Position numbers and translations under genes: made by a program
Notes under the pieces: generated by a model
Databases searched by the model: none
What the model saw: only the letters and a program-made list of their open reading frames with translations
What the model was told of the DNA's origin: nothing
Shown: piece by piece, positions 22,437-34,601 of the stretch
Layout of the letters: every line of letters starts with the position of its first letter
How positions within the stretch are numbered: position 1 is the first letter of the stretch
Origin: Tillandsia leiboldiana
Lineage: Eukaryota; Streptophyta; Magnoliopsida; Poales; Bromeliaceae
Direction: 5' to 3'
Length of the DNA stretch: 64,000 nucleotides
NCBI GenBank assembly: GCA_029204045.2
Contig: CM055077.1
Coordinates: 134,765-198,764 of the forward strand

Positions 22437-24324
22437 TTGCTTCATGGTGACTTAGGATCTCTTCCTAGTTAACCGATTCGTCTCTTCTCTTTTCTTCCTG
22501 GCATGGAAATCTTATTACTGGAGGTTTTACAGTACAAGCCATTGCTATCTATGCTGTACTGCATGCAATTTTTGTAACATAGTTCCTGTGCATCTCTGAT
22601 TTGATTTTTATCGTCTCAAACATTACACTGCAGGTGCCTATTGATTTCGGATTAAATGCGAATATATTGCATGGTCGTGGGGCTCCTTTCTAAGTGAAAG
22701 GAACTTTTCTTACTCAGTTGATTGGGTTTCACTTTTGTCTTTTTCGCTCTAAGACAAAAAATGTTCACCCTTAAGCTTGTCCAATTGCGCCTTGTCCAGC
22801 GATGAGAATGGCAAAGCACGTGCCTCTTTTATTTCAATTATTAGGCTACTTTGGTACTGAACCGAACTTATCATGTGAAATTTGTCTGATTGGAAACCGT
22901 ACCTTCCTTATTCTTATGTTTCTCTTTGTGTGGAGTGTGAACATTGGGTCATCATGCGCTTACTTATCCATAGCTCATGAGTCGGGAGTTACTTATAGGG
23001 CTGATCATGCAGAAACATTCATTATTTATCATGTTCAGATTTTAATAAAATAAAATAAAATAAAACCCAAGGAATGAACTACAAACGGATAAAACGGAGC
23101 GCTTCGGGGAGTGCGTAATAGTAAAATTCAAACTGGCGGGCTATACCATAGGTTTATTGTAAGCTTTCATATTAGATTAGAGAAGATTTGAATTTACCAG
23201 GTTGTGAAAATGTTCGTATTGCATTACCCAGATATCTCAAAGTGGTTGCCAAGGATGAGATAGTCCTCCGTTACTTTTAGGCTAGCTGGGGGGAGCTTAG
23301 GTTTCGGTACTTTTTACCACAGCCAAAGCCATGGTGATTAGAGTCACTACTAGGACAGGAACCTGTCCCTCTTCCTCTACCAGTGTTGCAACGATGTAAA
23401 TCTGGCCCTCCCAAGGATAATGATGGGTTGGTTTGGGTTCTTCTCTCTTTCTCTCTCCTACTGCAGTTTCTCTCTTGGATTTATCTCTATGCAGCAGAAC
23501 CCAAGAGATCTTCTCGCATTATTGAGATTCTTCGTTTGTCAGATTTTCCAGTGGCAAGGAAGGCCCTCGAAAGTAGTCTCTTTCAGTCTCCGTCCTATTC
23601 CGCCCACGCCCACGCCACGCCCACGCCCATCCTTATAAAAATCAAACTTGTTGATGATGTCTTGCTTTGTCTACTTACTAGCTTATTAGAGTTTCTTCGT
23701 TTATTACTGGGGTTGTTTTTCTTTTTCTTTTCTTTTTTTTTTTATTGGTTTTTACCGGGTTTAGCTAGGTGATCCTTTTACCTCTTTCGTTAGGTCATCG
23801 CTCATATCTTTACACACTGTATGGTGAATTTTGGTGGTGGGTTTTGTACTGATCAAGAGATTCAAAAGAAGGATACTTCATTGGCTTTCTTAACTCTCTC
23901 TCTCTCTCTCTCTCTGGGCGCGCGCGGGGGGCGTGAGGTCTAAAAGGTTTTCAATTCAAAAGAAGACAATACCAGCAGCAGCATAAAGGGTCAGCTCAGG
24001 TAGTGATAATTTCAAACTTGGTAGCCTAAGTGACCCTTCTCTAATTACAAATGTTGATGATCCTATCTACGGCATGATACCTGTCTGTTTCCTTTTGTAA
24101 ACGTAAGTCAGTGAAATCACCAGTTGCCTTTGGTTTTCGTCGCTGAGATATCTCGGTAGCTCCCAGAATGGATGACGGCAAAGATGTGATTAGCTTGCTC
24201 GGTACAAAATTGGAGTTCTCTTTTGTGTAGTATGAATAAACAAAAAAAACAGAGTAATTAAGTATACGAATACTACTAACACAGGAGGGTGGGGGTGCCC
24301 AGGGTGCTCGACAGGAGCATAGTA
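22437..24324. other. Intergenic region between the membrane-protein and racemase-like genes
   Basis: It should hold the 3' UTR of the upstream gene and the promoter of the racemase-like gene. It contains an (AAAAT)n stretch near 23045-23065, a T-rich tract near 23715-23745 and a (CT)n run at 23894-23915 followed by a short GC run. The open frames in it show no recognised homology. Confidence 0.5.
23894..23915. repeat. (CT)n microsatellite
   Basis: A run of about 11 CT units lies upstream of the racemase-like gene. Confidence 0.85.
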
Positions 24325-26296
24325 ATGTCATGCCAGTTGCTGAGCCACCCGTTACATGTCGTGAACACTTCAATAATTTGGAATAGTAGGACCCATCGCA
24401 AATCTCGGCCTTGTTGTTCTGTTTCCAATTCAAAACAATCATCACTCCTTGTGAAGATTGATGGGAATGGCAGAGTGCTTTCCGAATCAAAGAACTTGGA
24501 CACAGGTTCCTCTTCATCAGCAGCTGCTGCTGCTCTGATCAGTGGCCCTGTGCTCAGTCTACCCAACACAGTAGGTGTCATAGGAGGGGTGTCTGCTGCT
24601 CTTACTCTCGCTTTCTTGGAGAAGCTTGTCGCGTGGTCTTCTCAAGAGAGTCAGGAGTCGCTTCCTTTTATCGTTTGCAGTGATCCAATTCTCAGTAGAG
24701 AGTATGTAAATGCTAGCTCAAGAAACAACAACACCCAAACCAATTATACTTGGATCGTGAGGAATTTACAGAGGAAGCGAGTTTTCTTGGAGAGATCTGG
24801 AGCTCGTTGCATTGTTATGCCGTGTCATGCATCTCATAGGTGGCATGAGGAAATTTCAAATGACTGTTCAGTGCCATTTCTTCATGTGGGCGACTGTGTT
24901 GCCAAGGAACTCAAGGCGGCTGACCTGAAGCCAATTGAAGCCGGCAGCAATGTGCGTATAGGGCTTATTGCTACGGATTCTCCTCTAACTACTACCTTCT
25001 ATCAGGAGAAATTGCGGAACGAGGTAAGTATACCGCCCTTATTTTAGTTTCGACTATTGTTCTTAATCGACAGAGCTGTTTAGTTTCTCCACCGGCAGAG
25101 ATGTGTTCTATAGTTTTGGATGTTAACATTTCATGCTTCAGTTTATCATACTGAGTGAAAAGTCTCCACATTTTTCCAAAATATTTGAATAAACAAGATT
25201 ACGGTAATAACACTTTGCTTTAAAACAATTTGCTATATTAAAGAATTCCTTTGTGCAGTTCTTATAAAAATATAGCTAATCTGGGCATTGTTGTCCTAAA
25301 ATGGACCAAACTACAGCAAAAGAAATAATATTAATAGCACATGGGTAAAGATAGTTTGGCTCTGTAAACTAGGTTTGGGCATTTCTGTTTTAAGATGTAA
25401 AGATCGGGCTTATTTGAAACCATTCCAATTAAAACAGGAAAACATCGATCGTTAGTTGTGCCCTAATTTTTGGATCGGCACTGACCACAATGCCGAGCGG
25501 CCATACAGCAGAAATTAGTTTGAAAGTTTCTTTAATCTTATACGTAACAACTTATTAGGCCATTCTCTGCGGCCAAAAAAAATAAATTTTACTGCAACCT
25601 CTGAGCAAAGATTTACATATCGTGGTGCGGGATCATATCAAAAATTTAGATACATACCGGTCACAAAAAATACAAATGTGACGACATATAATAGCATAAA
25701 ATATTTACTTTTTTTAGCAACAAAATATAATAATTACTAATTATATATCTTTATCAAATATTTTATACTTTATTAAGAAACTACTTACTAATTTTTTAAA
25801 AAATAGAGTTTTGGACTGTGTCATCAGTACGAAAATTATATCATGCTAATATTTTATTGGCACAATACAGCACGATAGATACGATTCGTACTGATGAACA
25901 CTTAAATTCTTGCGCATTATCATTATCTATATTGCAAGATCTAATGAAACCCGGACAATACAGTTATTTGACTACACTCTTGTGTTATGTTCTTCTAAGG
26001 GCTTTGAGGTAGTGTATCCAGACAAAGCAACCATGGAGCACATTGTCGAACCAGCTGTCAGTGCATTTAGGAGAAAGGACATGGAGGGTGCAAGAACTCT
26101 TTCACGGATAGCACTCCAAGTTCTTCTAGTAAGGGCTGTCAACACCATAGTTCTTGCCTCCCATGATATTACCAGAATCTTACCTCGAGATGACCCCCTT
26201 CTTGAGAAGTGCATTGACCCTATGGATATTTTGGCAAGAGAGACTATAGCATGGGCCAAATCAGTAAAAGGAAACGACCCTAATGTGGTTGAATGA
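24325..26296 (+). CDS. Asp/Glu racemase-superfamily protein (331 aa, 2 exons), probably plastid-targeted
   Basis: Coding exons are 24325-25023 and 26000-26296, joined in phase 0 by a GT-AG intron. The start is the ATG at 24325; the frame is open 36 nt upstream but only with non-ATG codons. Residues 1-70 are Ser/Arg-rich and Ala-rich, resembling a plastid transit peptide. The racemase fold follows: GVIGGVSAALTLAFLEKLV at about 84-102, IVCSDP near 116-121, and IVMPCHASH with the first catalytic-type cysteine at about residue 167. At the place where bacterial enzymes have the second cysteine (LGCTE), this protein reads LASHD with Ser at about 287. Plant homologues are annotated as aspartate/glutamate racemase family proteins; whether this one racemises amino acids is open. 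The 976-bp intron carries an M1 MITE at 25606-25912. The gene converges on the BADC-like gene. Confidence 0.88.
25606..25912. mobile_element. MITE, family M1, copy 4, in the racemase-like gene intron
   Basis: The 307-bp diverged copy runs in the same orientation as copies 1 and 3. Its borders are CAAAGATTTA and CTTAAATTCTTG. It shares with them the words TTTTTTAGCAACAAA, ATCTTTATCAAAT and GATAGATACG. It lies within the single intron, ending about 90 bp before the splice acceptor. Confidence 0.7.
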
Positions 26297-27046
26297 TGTA
26301 CATCTTGTATTCATCTTATAGATCTTATATTCATCTTATGGGATTTCTCTTTCCTTTTAAATAGCGTATCCTCAATGGTTGCATAGAATTGAGTATAGAT
26401 CAGATTTTCTGTGATCAATGGGCGTAAACCATGAAGCAGTCATGTAATCATAAAATATAGTTTGTTCTGTAGCTCGATATTTGTCTTCCAGGTTACTATG
26501 CAACTCGAGGCCTTGTGAGCCTTTCTTTTCATCAGTTTTACAACCGTTGTGTTCATTTGTGAGTTTTACTATAATTTTAAGTTTCCGGGGAGAGCTTTCA
26601 ATTGTGTTCCAAATTTGGTGTGTTCCAAGCTACGCAAACACTTTTTCGGCAAAGATTAGAGTCTCTCTTTCTATATCCATGTAGATATCACAACATGATG
26701 GAGAATATACAGTGCCATCTACATGGGTAGAGAAAGCTTGATGAAGAAAAGAAAGCTTGATATTAGACTTAGAAAAGAAAGCTTGAAATTACACTAAGAA
26801 AATAAAGCTTATAAACAATATCTGGCTTATCATGTAAGTTGTAACTGAGCTGAATGAGAAGTTATGTATAGAGCAAGCAGTATGTGTCATCCAGAGTGTT
26901 ATTACATTCAAATTGAACCCAAATAAATAATCATCAACTTAAATTAATGACTTGCAAATTGTACAGTTAAAATTCTTGCCGTATCATTTGATTTACCACT
27001 TCACCCACGAAAAAAAAAACAATTTAAATTAAGCAGGAGAACCAGT
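26297..27046. other. Convergent 3' flank between the racemase-like and BADC-like genes
   Basis: About 750 bp separate the two stop codons. The region is AT-rich and should hold both 3' UTRs. A short repeated AGAAAGCTTGA word occurs three times at 26730-26790. I see no gene in it. Confidence 0.6.
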
Positions 27047-30000
27047 CTACTGGAGCTTCTTAATCCCAGGAAAGGAAGGGAGAATTGCTATAAGGGCATC
27101 ACCATACCCAACAGGTTCTGCAGAACATATCAAAGAAGCTACTCAGGAGCTGAGCAGGCAATGCAACTGTAACAAAAAAATAATTAGGTCAAAGATTGGG
27201 CTCCTTACCACCATCTTCTCTCAATATCTTGATAACTTCCCCAGAAACATCAGACTGTAAAGAGTATAAAAAATAAGATGGAAATCAAAGCCATCAATGT
27301 CACAGAATTTCTAACAGCAGTGGAATAGGAAATGCAAGTTCAATAGTTTGACGATGATAGTACCTCAATTGGAATCTCACTACCAAGTTGTTCAATGTAA
27401 CAAAGCACTTGACCTTCCTTCACTTCTTGCTTCTGCCAAGCAGCATGCTTTTGACTAAATTAACTAGATGCCTTTTGACAAGACTATTGAATTAAAAGAA
27501 AAAAATCTAGCAAATTATATATTTTGTGAAAATGTGAGAGAAAAAAGGAAAACAACTTAAAAACACAAAGGAATTCAAGCAGGCAAAAGTTTTTTTTTTT
27601 TTTTTTTTTTTTTGAGGTAATGTCCGTAGGCCATACAGACTAAAGTTATCTCTTGAACTTTACACATGCCTAAACACATTACTTTCTTCCAGTTGTTCGA
27701 AAGGAGAAATTTGGGAAGGAAAAATGAAGAAAAATGAATTTATTAAACAATGCCATGCTTGTCATAAGTACGACGAGCTCAGGTTAGTTTTGGAGTTGGT
27801 AGCACCAATGTCAATACCCAGAGCTAGTGGTGTTTAGATTTTAGACAATGCCTAAGCACAAATCCTACCTATTATATTCAGGACTGTCAGTTACCATCTG
27901 ATCTTTAGGTTTTCCATACAAGGGCAAGTATCAAGCCACAAAATTACCAGGTTTAGGTTGTGTATTGGGAGAATGTAGATACCAATCAGCTACTTTGTGA
28001 CAGAGAGCTCTAGTTAAAAAGTACTTTCAAGATTGATTCTCGGGTATGAAATATCACAGTACTCATTAAAACTGCAAATGCTTGATACAAATTCAATAGC
28101 AAAAGGCATCATATACTTTTTATGATGCAAAACTTATCACAAGATTTTTTAAGGATATCAAATGCCACTTCAAATCAATATACTAATGGACTTCAATGCT
28201 GCTTTATCTTGTAACATTCTAAAATTGCTCAAGAAACTGGGCTAAATTATAATTATAAGTTGGTAAGAAGAATTGTCTGTAAGATGTCCAGTACACAAAT
28301 CTAAATAGAAGAAGTTCAAGGGCTGTTGCTCGGTGGATATGGATTTGTTGATATAGATCATTCACAAAAATTTACTATACATGTCCGACATGTCAGATGT
28401 TCTGTGAAGAATGCATATATCATCCAAATTGTAGTCATTACACTTAAAGTACTACCTTTTTACATGATGGAGGAGCTCGTTTTCCTTTGATGGTTCGGGA
28501 TCTTCTAAAATAACCAACCTGGAATATGACATCCATATAAAGATGCATTTACAAGTAACGACAAGAAAAGGAGAAAGCATGATACATACCTTTGGTGATT
28601 GAAGAATAACCAACCCTTCATCTGAAGCTGTATCAAGGATTCTCTGAATACCTCCTGGTGAAGATTTTGCAGGGGAAATGGCTAAGGAAGTTGCCGCAGC
28701 AGACCCATTTGAATGAGATACTTGGTTTGCAGTGTCAGGTTGAACTGCGGGGAGATATGGAAGAAGTGCATGTAGGTCTTTCTGCTCAACACTCCTTTTC
28801 ACATAAAGCTGAAAGCCTGTTCTCTGCTTAAACAACAACAGCAAGAAGAGTAAATAAGACAACTAGATAGTCTAGAAGCAAATCAACCATTAATGTAAGT
28901 GCAAAAGTATGCTATAGAAAGCCTAATCCCTTTACAGGAAAGGCTGTTTACACAGCCCAGCAAGTGATGGCCTCAAAGCTTTCCTCTTATAACTCAAGAC
29001 AAGGTACTCATAGACAAAGAATCTCTAAAATGTATTAAAAGGTTTAATTACTCACTTTCAGTTTAACCTCCACAATAGAAGTTGTGTCGCAAAGAGTTGA
29101 GATAAACGACTCCACCTGTAAATGTAAAGCAGTATAGTTAAAGGTTGTTGACTTTGCTCGAAAAAATGACAAGAAAAGGAAAATTTTGCTACTCATGAGG
29201 CAAATATGCAAGCATGAGATCTAGGAAATAGCAAATCCATCATCGTCATCATTCTCTTTGTATATTAGATTATATTGCTGGCATCTTTCTTTAAATTATG
29301 ACTACTTTAGTTGCCGAGATAAAAACAGAGTAGAAGAAATTTTTCTAAACTACACAATTAGGTCATTTTAATGGAACAGTAAATTAACTAAATCCACATA
29401 TGATGTTTATATAAATATTTTTCTGCTCTATGTTAGAATGCTAGCATGATCATCACGTGCCTGGGTCGGTATTATTCATGGAGCATCATATAGCGAAAAC
29501 CCTTCTGAGGAGAGAACCAAATATGAATTGCATCACACAGTTCATTTGTTGAAGGTAGGCAAGGCAGTACTAATGCATTATCTCGTTAATGTACAATTTA
29601 TGCGTGCATGTATGTCATTCAGAATCTCAACCTATAAGAGACTTATTAGCATGTCATAAATTGTGAAATACTGAATTACTCATAAGGGAAACGAACTGGA
29701 TCTGCTACAGGACTCTGATATCTGATATCCAAGCTATGAAAATTTAAAGTAAATAGTTCTCATAACTTGTAAGGGACTTGTTTTTGTAGAAACCAAATTC
29801 GTCATTTGATCCAAGTAACATTTTTCTTACAAAATAATGCTCGAAATTTTAACAAGATATTCATTCACAATCATTATGCATGAGAAAACATATATGCAGT
29901 ACTTAAAAAAGAAAAAGACAAAGTACATGACCAAAACTACATGAGGTACATTGCACACTGTCAGATACTTGCCTCTTGTGGGATGATTTGGCACCTAACA

Positions 30001-32384
30001 GCTTTGCTTTCCTCCAATTCAACAGCTTCTGAGATATTTTCTGATTTCTCAGAAAATCACAAATGCATTAACACGAAGAAAGACAACTCGTATAAAGACA
30101 TTTAATTTGACATTCATGCCAATTCTACTTTCACACAAAGGATGCCTATGAAGTATGAACCATTTCTAATGGGATAAGAATATAAACATCCCATCAATAG
30201 CTAGAAGTTCGGGGAATACAATATATAATATTATAAATTGTATAAAATACTCGCAATTCTACAATGCTTTGTTGCATAATGAAAAGGTACTTTAAGACAA
30301 TAATATTTAAAGTAAAAGAATGGATGTTCGTAGCTTAGGTTCTCACTTCTCTAGTTAAGGCGCAAGAAAATGAAAGGAACTTTAGTTCTTAATGAAGCGA
30401 GTAAAGAGTAACTAAGAGGATAGGTGGAGTAATGCAAGATACAACTTAGTGCTCTATTTTAATTTAGGTGAGAAAATTACTTTTGTTCCACCTACTAAGT
30501 TATCAAGCTTGAAGCACAAATGCTTCTTTTTCTTATACAAGATATGTTGAAAAGCGAAGTGCCTTTTGAAGGTAGTGCAGAAGTCCAAGAGTCAGACCTA
30601 CTTTGGATGGATGAGGACTCGACAATTAGTCCTTAGTTTCTTCCCCAACTCCAAGGTACTCTCTCTATCACTTATTTCTAAAAGAAGCTTGCTCTTTTAG
30701 ATCAAGAATAACAGCTCGAGCGCGCTTGTGCTTGGTAGAACAAAGAGGAAAATCACGTAGTGTATTCAAAGGTTATAGCAGATCAGCCATCTCATTCATG
30801 GTTTTGGTGACCTTTTTAATTGAACTTTAGAACAGTAGATTAACTTTTAGAGGCGGTGTTCTTTTTTAGTTTCACACTGTTTACCAATATTTCTTCTACC
30901 ATGTCCTGCCATGCCTAAACCTGAAACTACTTCTTCAGTCGTTCTATCAATTAGGACACCCCTATTGGTTGTCATAGGGTATGATAGAGTAGGAATAGAA
31001 ATATCTTTTCTGTATAAGATAACTATCAGCAATTTGCGACGTGGCCCACATGAGAACCCATACTTCTCCTTGCTTTTAAGTGCCCAACCAGAGTGTTCTA
31101 TAAGTATCCCAAAGGGTAGCATCTAAATAACCCAACCGTTCTGCTTCCTTCAAAAATAAACAACTCCTAAAACATCTCCCAACCAGCAAATGAGAAGGAA
31201 ATGACATTGCAACAAAAAGTAGCAAGTATCTGAAAATGGGATTAATCACGAATATACATATCAACCAAATCATTTAGCTGTATGTGTCGTGTCCGAGTTA
31301 TATCGTACGCCTCATAATTACGAAGGATGCAATCTAATATCTAAAGTTCGAATAAGAAGACAGGAAAAGCACATACTTCCTGAAGATGATGCACAGCTTA
31401 TTGATAATGAGGATCCTCGAAGCTGTCCATCATATCTTACACTAGGCATAGTTACATGCCATGCCGGAGTTTTTCTGGAACTAGAGGGCCTCTCAAACCT
31501 GCTGTTTTTGGTCTTACACGGAGTAAATAACCAACTGTGCCTAAACTTGCCAAATTCCGAGTGTAAATTAAACAGTCTAACATTCGAGACGCCCCCGAAG
31601 CTACCTGAAACATGAAATAAATTAATAAACTTACTGAAGTGCACGATTTCAATAACTTAAGTCATAGTTTGTTTGACGGCAAAAAAACACCCCTGTTAGA
31701 GTATGAGGAAAAGAAAGTAAGCAATTCATGGCGGAAAACTGCAAATTTGGTGAAGAAACTAGCAAGAGCTGAGGTTTTTTTTCTTTACAGAAGAACCGCG
31801 ACATCATATAATTTGGAAGAAGCACATTCCAACTACAATCAGGATCAACTAGAAAAGCAAGAGTTCAGTTCATGACTTCATGCATCGATATCAAAATCGG
31901 CAAAAGAGCAACAGCGTACGAAACAAACAGTGATAAGCAACATTGGCCCCATCCTTCAGTTTTGAAAGAGAGAAGGCAGAGGCAGACTAACCTCACGAGC
32001 GCCAGACTATATAACAATAATCGGGTTGCTGAAAGAGAGACCACTGCCCAGAAATTACAGCAACACCCCATCATCAGCCAAACAGACCAAGGAAATTAAG
32101 TTTTCTTTTTTCTTTTTCCTTTTTTTACCTCCTCCTTCCTCAAAAGGAAAATAAATTGAAATTTGGCTAGTGAAATTCATCCCATTTATGTGTCAAAAAG
32201 TGAAAAGAGGAGAAAAAAACTTTATCCCGTTTAGGATTAGGTATTCACCAAGACATGTGGACGGATAAACGAGAACAGCACAGAGCAGAGCAGAGCAGAG
32301 GGAGAGGTGGGGACGAGAAGAAGAGGGTTTCAGTCTTTCAGATGGACGAGAGAGAAGTCGGAGAAAACACTTACAAGAAGCCAT
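27047..32384 (-). CDS. BADC: BADC-like protein (biotin/lipoyl-domain BCCP homologue lacking the biotin site), 282 aa, 9 exons
   Basis: Coding exons in transcript order are 32375-32384, 31377-31604, 29973-30040, 29056-29115, 28590-28823, 28456-28518, 27364-27432, 27209-27254 and 27047-27117. They total 849 nt with phases matching at every junction. The first coding exon is only 10 nt and begins MASC, as in other plant BADC proteins. The N-terminal 60-70 residues are Ser/Arg-rich, consistent with a plastid transit peptide. The biotinyl-like domain follows the block EGLVILQSPKVGYFRRSR and contains KEGQVLCYIEQLG, where true BCCP has the biotinylated MKL motif; it ends GYGDALIAILPSFPGIKKLQ. BADC proteins replace BCCP in plastid heteromeric acetyl-CoA carboxylase and damp fatty-acid synthesis. 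One intron (29116-29972) has a GC donor (GCAAGT). All other introns are GT-AG. Confidence 0.92.
27591..27614. repeat. Poly(T) tract in a BADC intron
   Basis: A run of about 24 T lies in the intron between exons 27364-27432 and 28456-28518. It has no other recognisable feature. Confidence 0.85.
30041..31376. other. BADC intron 2, 1.3 kb, content unassigned
   Basis: This is the longest intron of the gene. It has a minus-strand open frame at 30847-31122 without recognised homology, and may contain an old mobile-element remnant. No terminal repeats were identified. Confidence 0.4.
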
Positions 32385-33684
32385 AGCTGTCGACCCGTCC
32401 CTTGCTGGCCGCCCACCCTCCTGTACTCAAGCGCTTTTCTCCTCTTCCACTTTTGTTTCCTTATAATATAATATTATTATTATTAAATACAAGGAGCAAT
32501 GCTTTTCTCCCACTTCCGAGAACGAGAGCAAGTCTCCGTGAAGAGGATTTTTAGGAATTTGGGATTGGGTTCAACTGATGGCCCAGGCCTCGGGAGCAAG
32601 CAGCAGGCCCGGTTTCTGGCTACTTCGTTGCTGCTGTAAGGGCCAGCCCGGTAACAAAAAAACAAAAAAAACAAAAACCAACACCCCAAAGCCCAGCCAT
32701 CAAGTAACACTTTCTGTCCCCGTGACAGTAATAGAGTGGGCTCGCGGGGCCAGTCGGGCCAAAAATATTTAGAAAGGAAGCATAATTTAAAGATATACTT
32801 ACGTAGTTTTTTTTTTTTTTTTTTTTTTATCACACTTTGTTGTGGCACACAGCGCGGTCTATATATATACATATATTCATTATGTTGAAGCCGATCGAAG
32901 ACCTGCCAATGGTAATGATTGGTACATGTAGTAACAGTAGCAACGCTGGCCGCAGTGCAATGCTAGTCGCAAGAGCTGATTTGTTCAATTGGCTGTGGGT
33001 CGCAGGAAACAAAGCAGAGAGATATTTCAAATCCAAGCAGGAGGATTGGGTTCGCTTATGTTAGCAACGAGCGCACAAACTAAACAAAATCAATTGACGA
33101 TCACGACAGAAAAGTAAAATCAAAATTGCACGACAGAGAATTAACACACAGATTTACGTGAAAAATTCTTTGCAGAAAAAAAATCACGGGCGAAAGAGCA
33201 GAGGTTTCACTATGTAGAAAAGAGGGAATACAAGAGTTCTTCTTCGTACAATCGCTCGATCATCTCTCTAGGGTAAACAAAAAAGAAAATTAGGATTTTT
33301 CTTTAGCGGATCGGATCCGTACCGCGGGGGGCGGCCCGAGCCCTTCGCTTCCACCACTGACATCCACAAAATTTCTCATCGCACTGCGAAGCCGTCGGCG
33401 AAGCTAAATCATAATATCAAAGTGATTCTGATTTTGAGTCACATCTAACAGCTTAATCAATAAGTGAGGAGGAGCGTTAGATTAATGTAGATTAGTTACA
33501 CTCTGAACCCTAAGTTGCATTTTGACTAGACCAATATAGATGGATCATGGATCAGGCCCCTATCGATTGATCTACAAGGTCAGGCGTACAACTTGTTGAA
33601 TATAAAATATGAAATATATTTTTTTGCCGGATTAAATTTTGGAAGAATAATAGTTGTTTCGTATATATAATTCCACATGATATC
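32385..33684. other. Upstream region of the BADC-like gene
   Basis: It should contain the BADC promoter and 5' UTR. A pentamer run (AGAGC)n lies at about 32281-32300 within the adjacent first intron, and a poly(T) of about 19 bases lies at 32810-32828. I recognise no gene or bounded element up to the solo LTR at 33685. Confidence 0.45.
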
Positions 33685-34596
33685 TGTTGGGGCCGAAAAG
33701 TATCGCTAACCGTTGACTTGGTCCGATCTGCGTGCTGCCTCCGAGTTAACCATCTGGGTGTGATGTGCCGCATGCTAAACGATTAGACCGAAAAGGAATT
33801 CGCTCGGCCGAGTTCTTCTCAATCAAATTCTTAACCGAGTTCGACCTAGAAGAGCCAAATCAAGATTTAGAAATAAAAATTAGCACGGGCAAAAATTGAT
33901 TGAAAGTTGTATTGCTCAAGGGACAGTTACAGGGGAACGATTACAATTAGAACTACTTTTACGAAAGTTGTAAAGGATACTGGTATGAAAACCTATCTAG
34001 GAAAGCTGTAGATGCAGGTATTTAAGGTATTAAATAGCAAGGGTGGTCACTGGCTTACGAGATTGCACGTCCTATTTTTCTTTGATGGTTCGGCTATTTA
34101 TACTTATTCGAATCAGGTGTATGGTCGCCGTTTTAGATAATCGGCGTAATTTAAGGGGAATCATCGCGTACTCTCGACTACTTTCTTTTGAGTTGATCCT
34201 CCTCGGTTGAATAGTAGATATTTTTCGTCCACGTTCATCCACAAGATTGGCGTGCCGAGACGCGATCCTCGACGCTTTCCGATGCTAGGCGCTGCTTGTC
34301 ATTTCTGCGTTAGTTGCATGATTCACGTCTCAAATCTTGTGCCTTCCTTCTTCAGGATCTTCCTTTTTACAGCTCGAGTAGCCGATTCTCGATTCTGGTT
34401 TTGCCTCTTGTTATCGTTCGGCCGAGACAATCTGATATTTTACATTTAACGGGAGTCGGTCTTAATTAAGATGCGAGCACTTTTTTATCAATTATTTTTT
34501 CTATCGGCTGGTATTCATAGCCGATGGTTTGCGCCACATGTTGCTTCCCTACTTGGCCATTATGCGTTCCAAGTGGCGATATTTTTGACCTCAATA
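33685..34596 (-). mobile_element. Solo LTR of family T, 912 bp, TSD ATATC
   Basis: The LTR reads TGTTGGGGCC at its left and GACCTCAATA at its right, the inverse of the family start TGTTGAGACC. The 5-bp duplication ATATC is exact at 33680-33684 and 34597-34601. A TATA box on the minus strand lies at 34095-34102. There is no internal retroelement region. Confidence 0.88.
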
Positions 34597-34601
34597 ATAT
34601 C

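Noticed and set aside
30847..31122. 91-codon minus-strand open frame in BADC intron 2
   Set aside because: It has no recognised homology and is not needed for the BADC reading frame.
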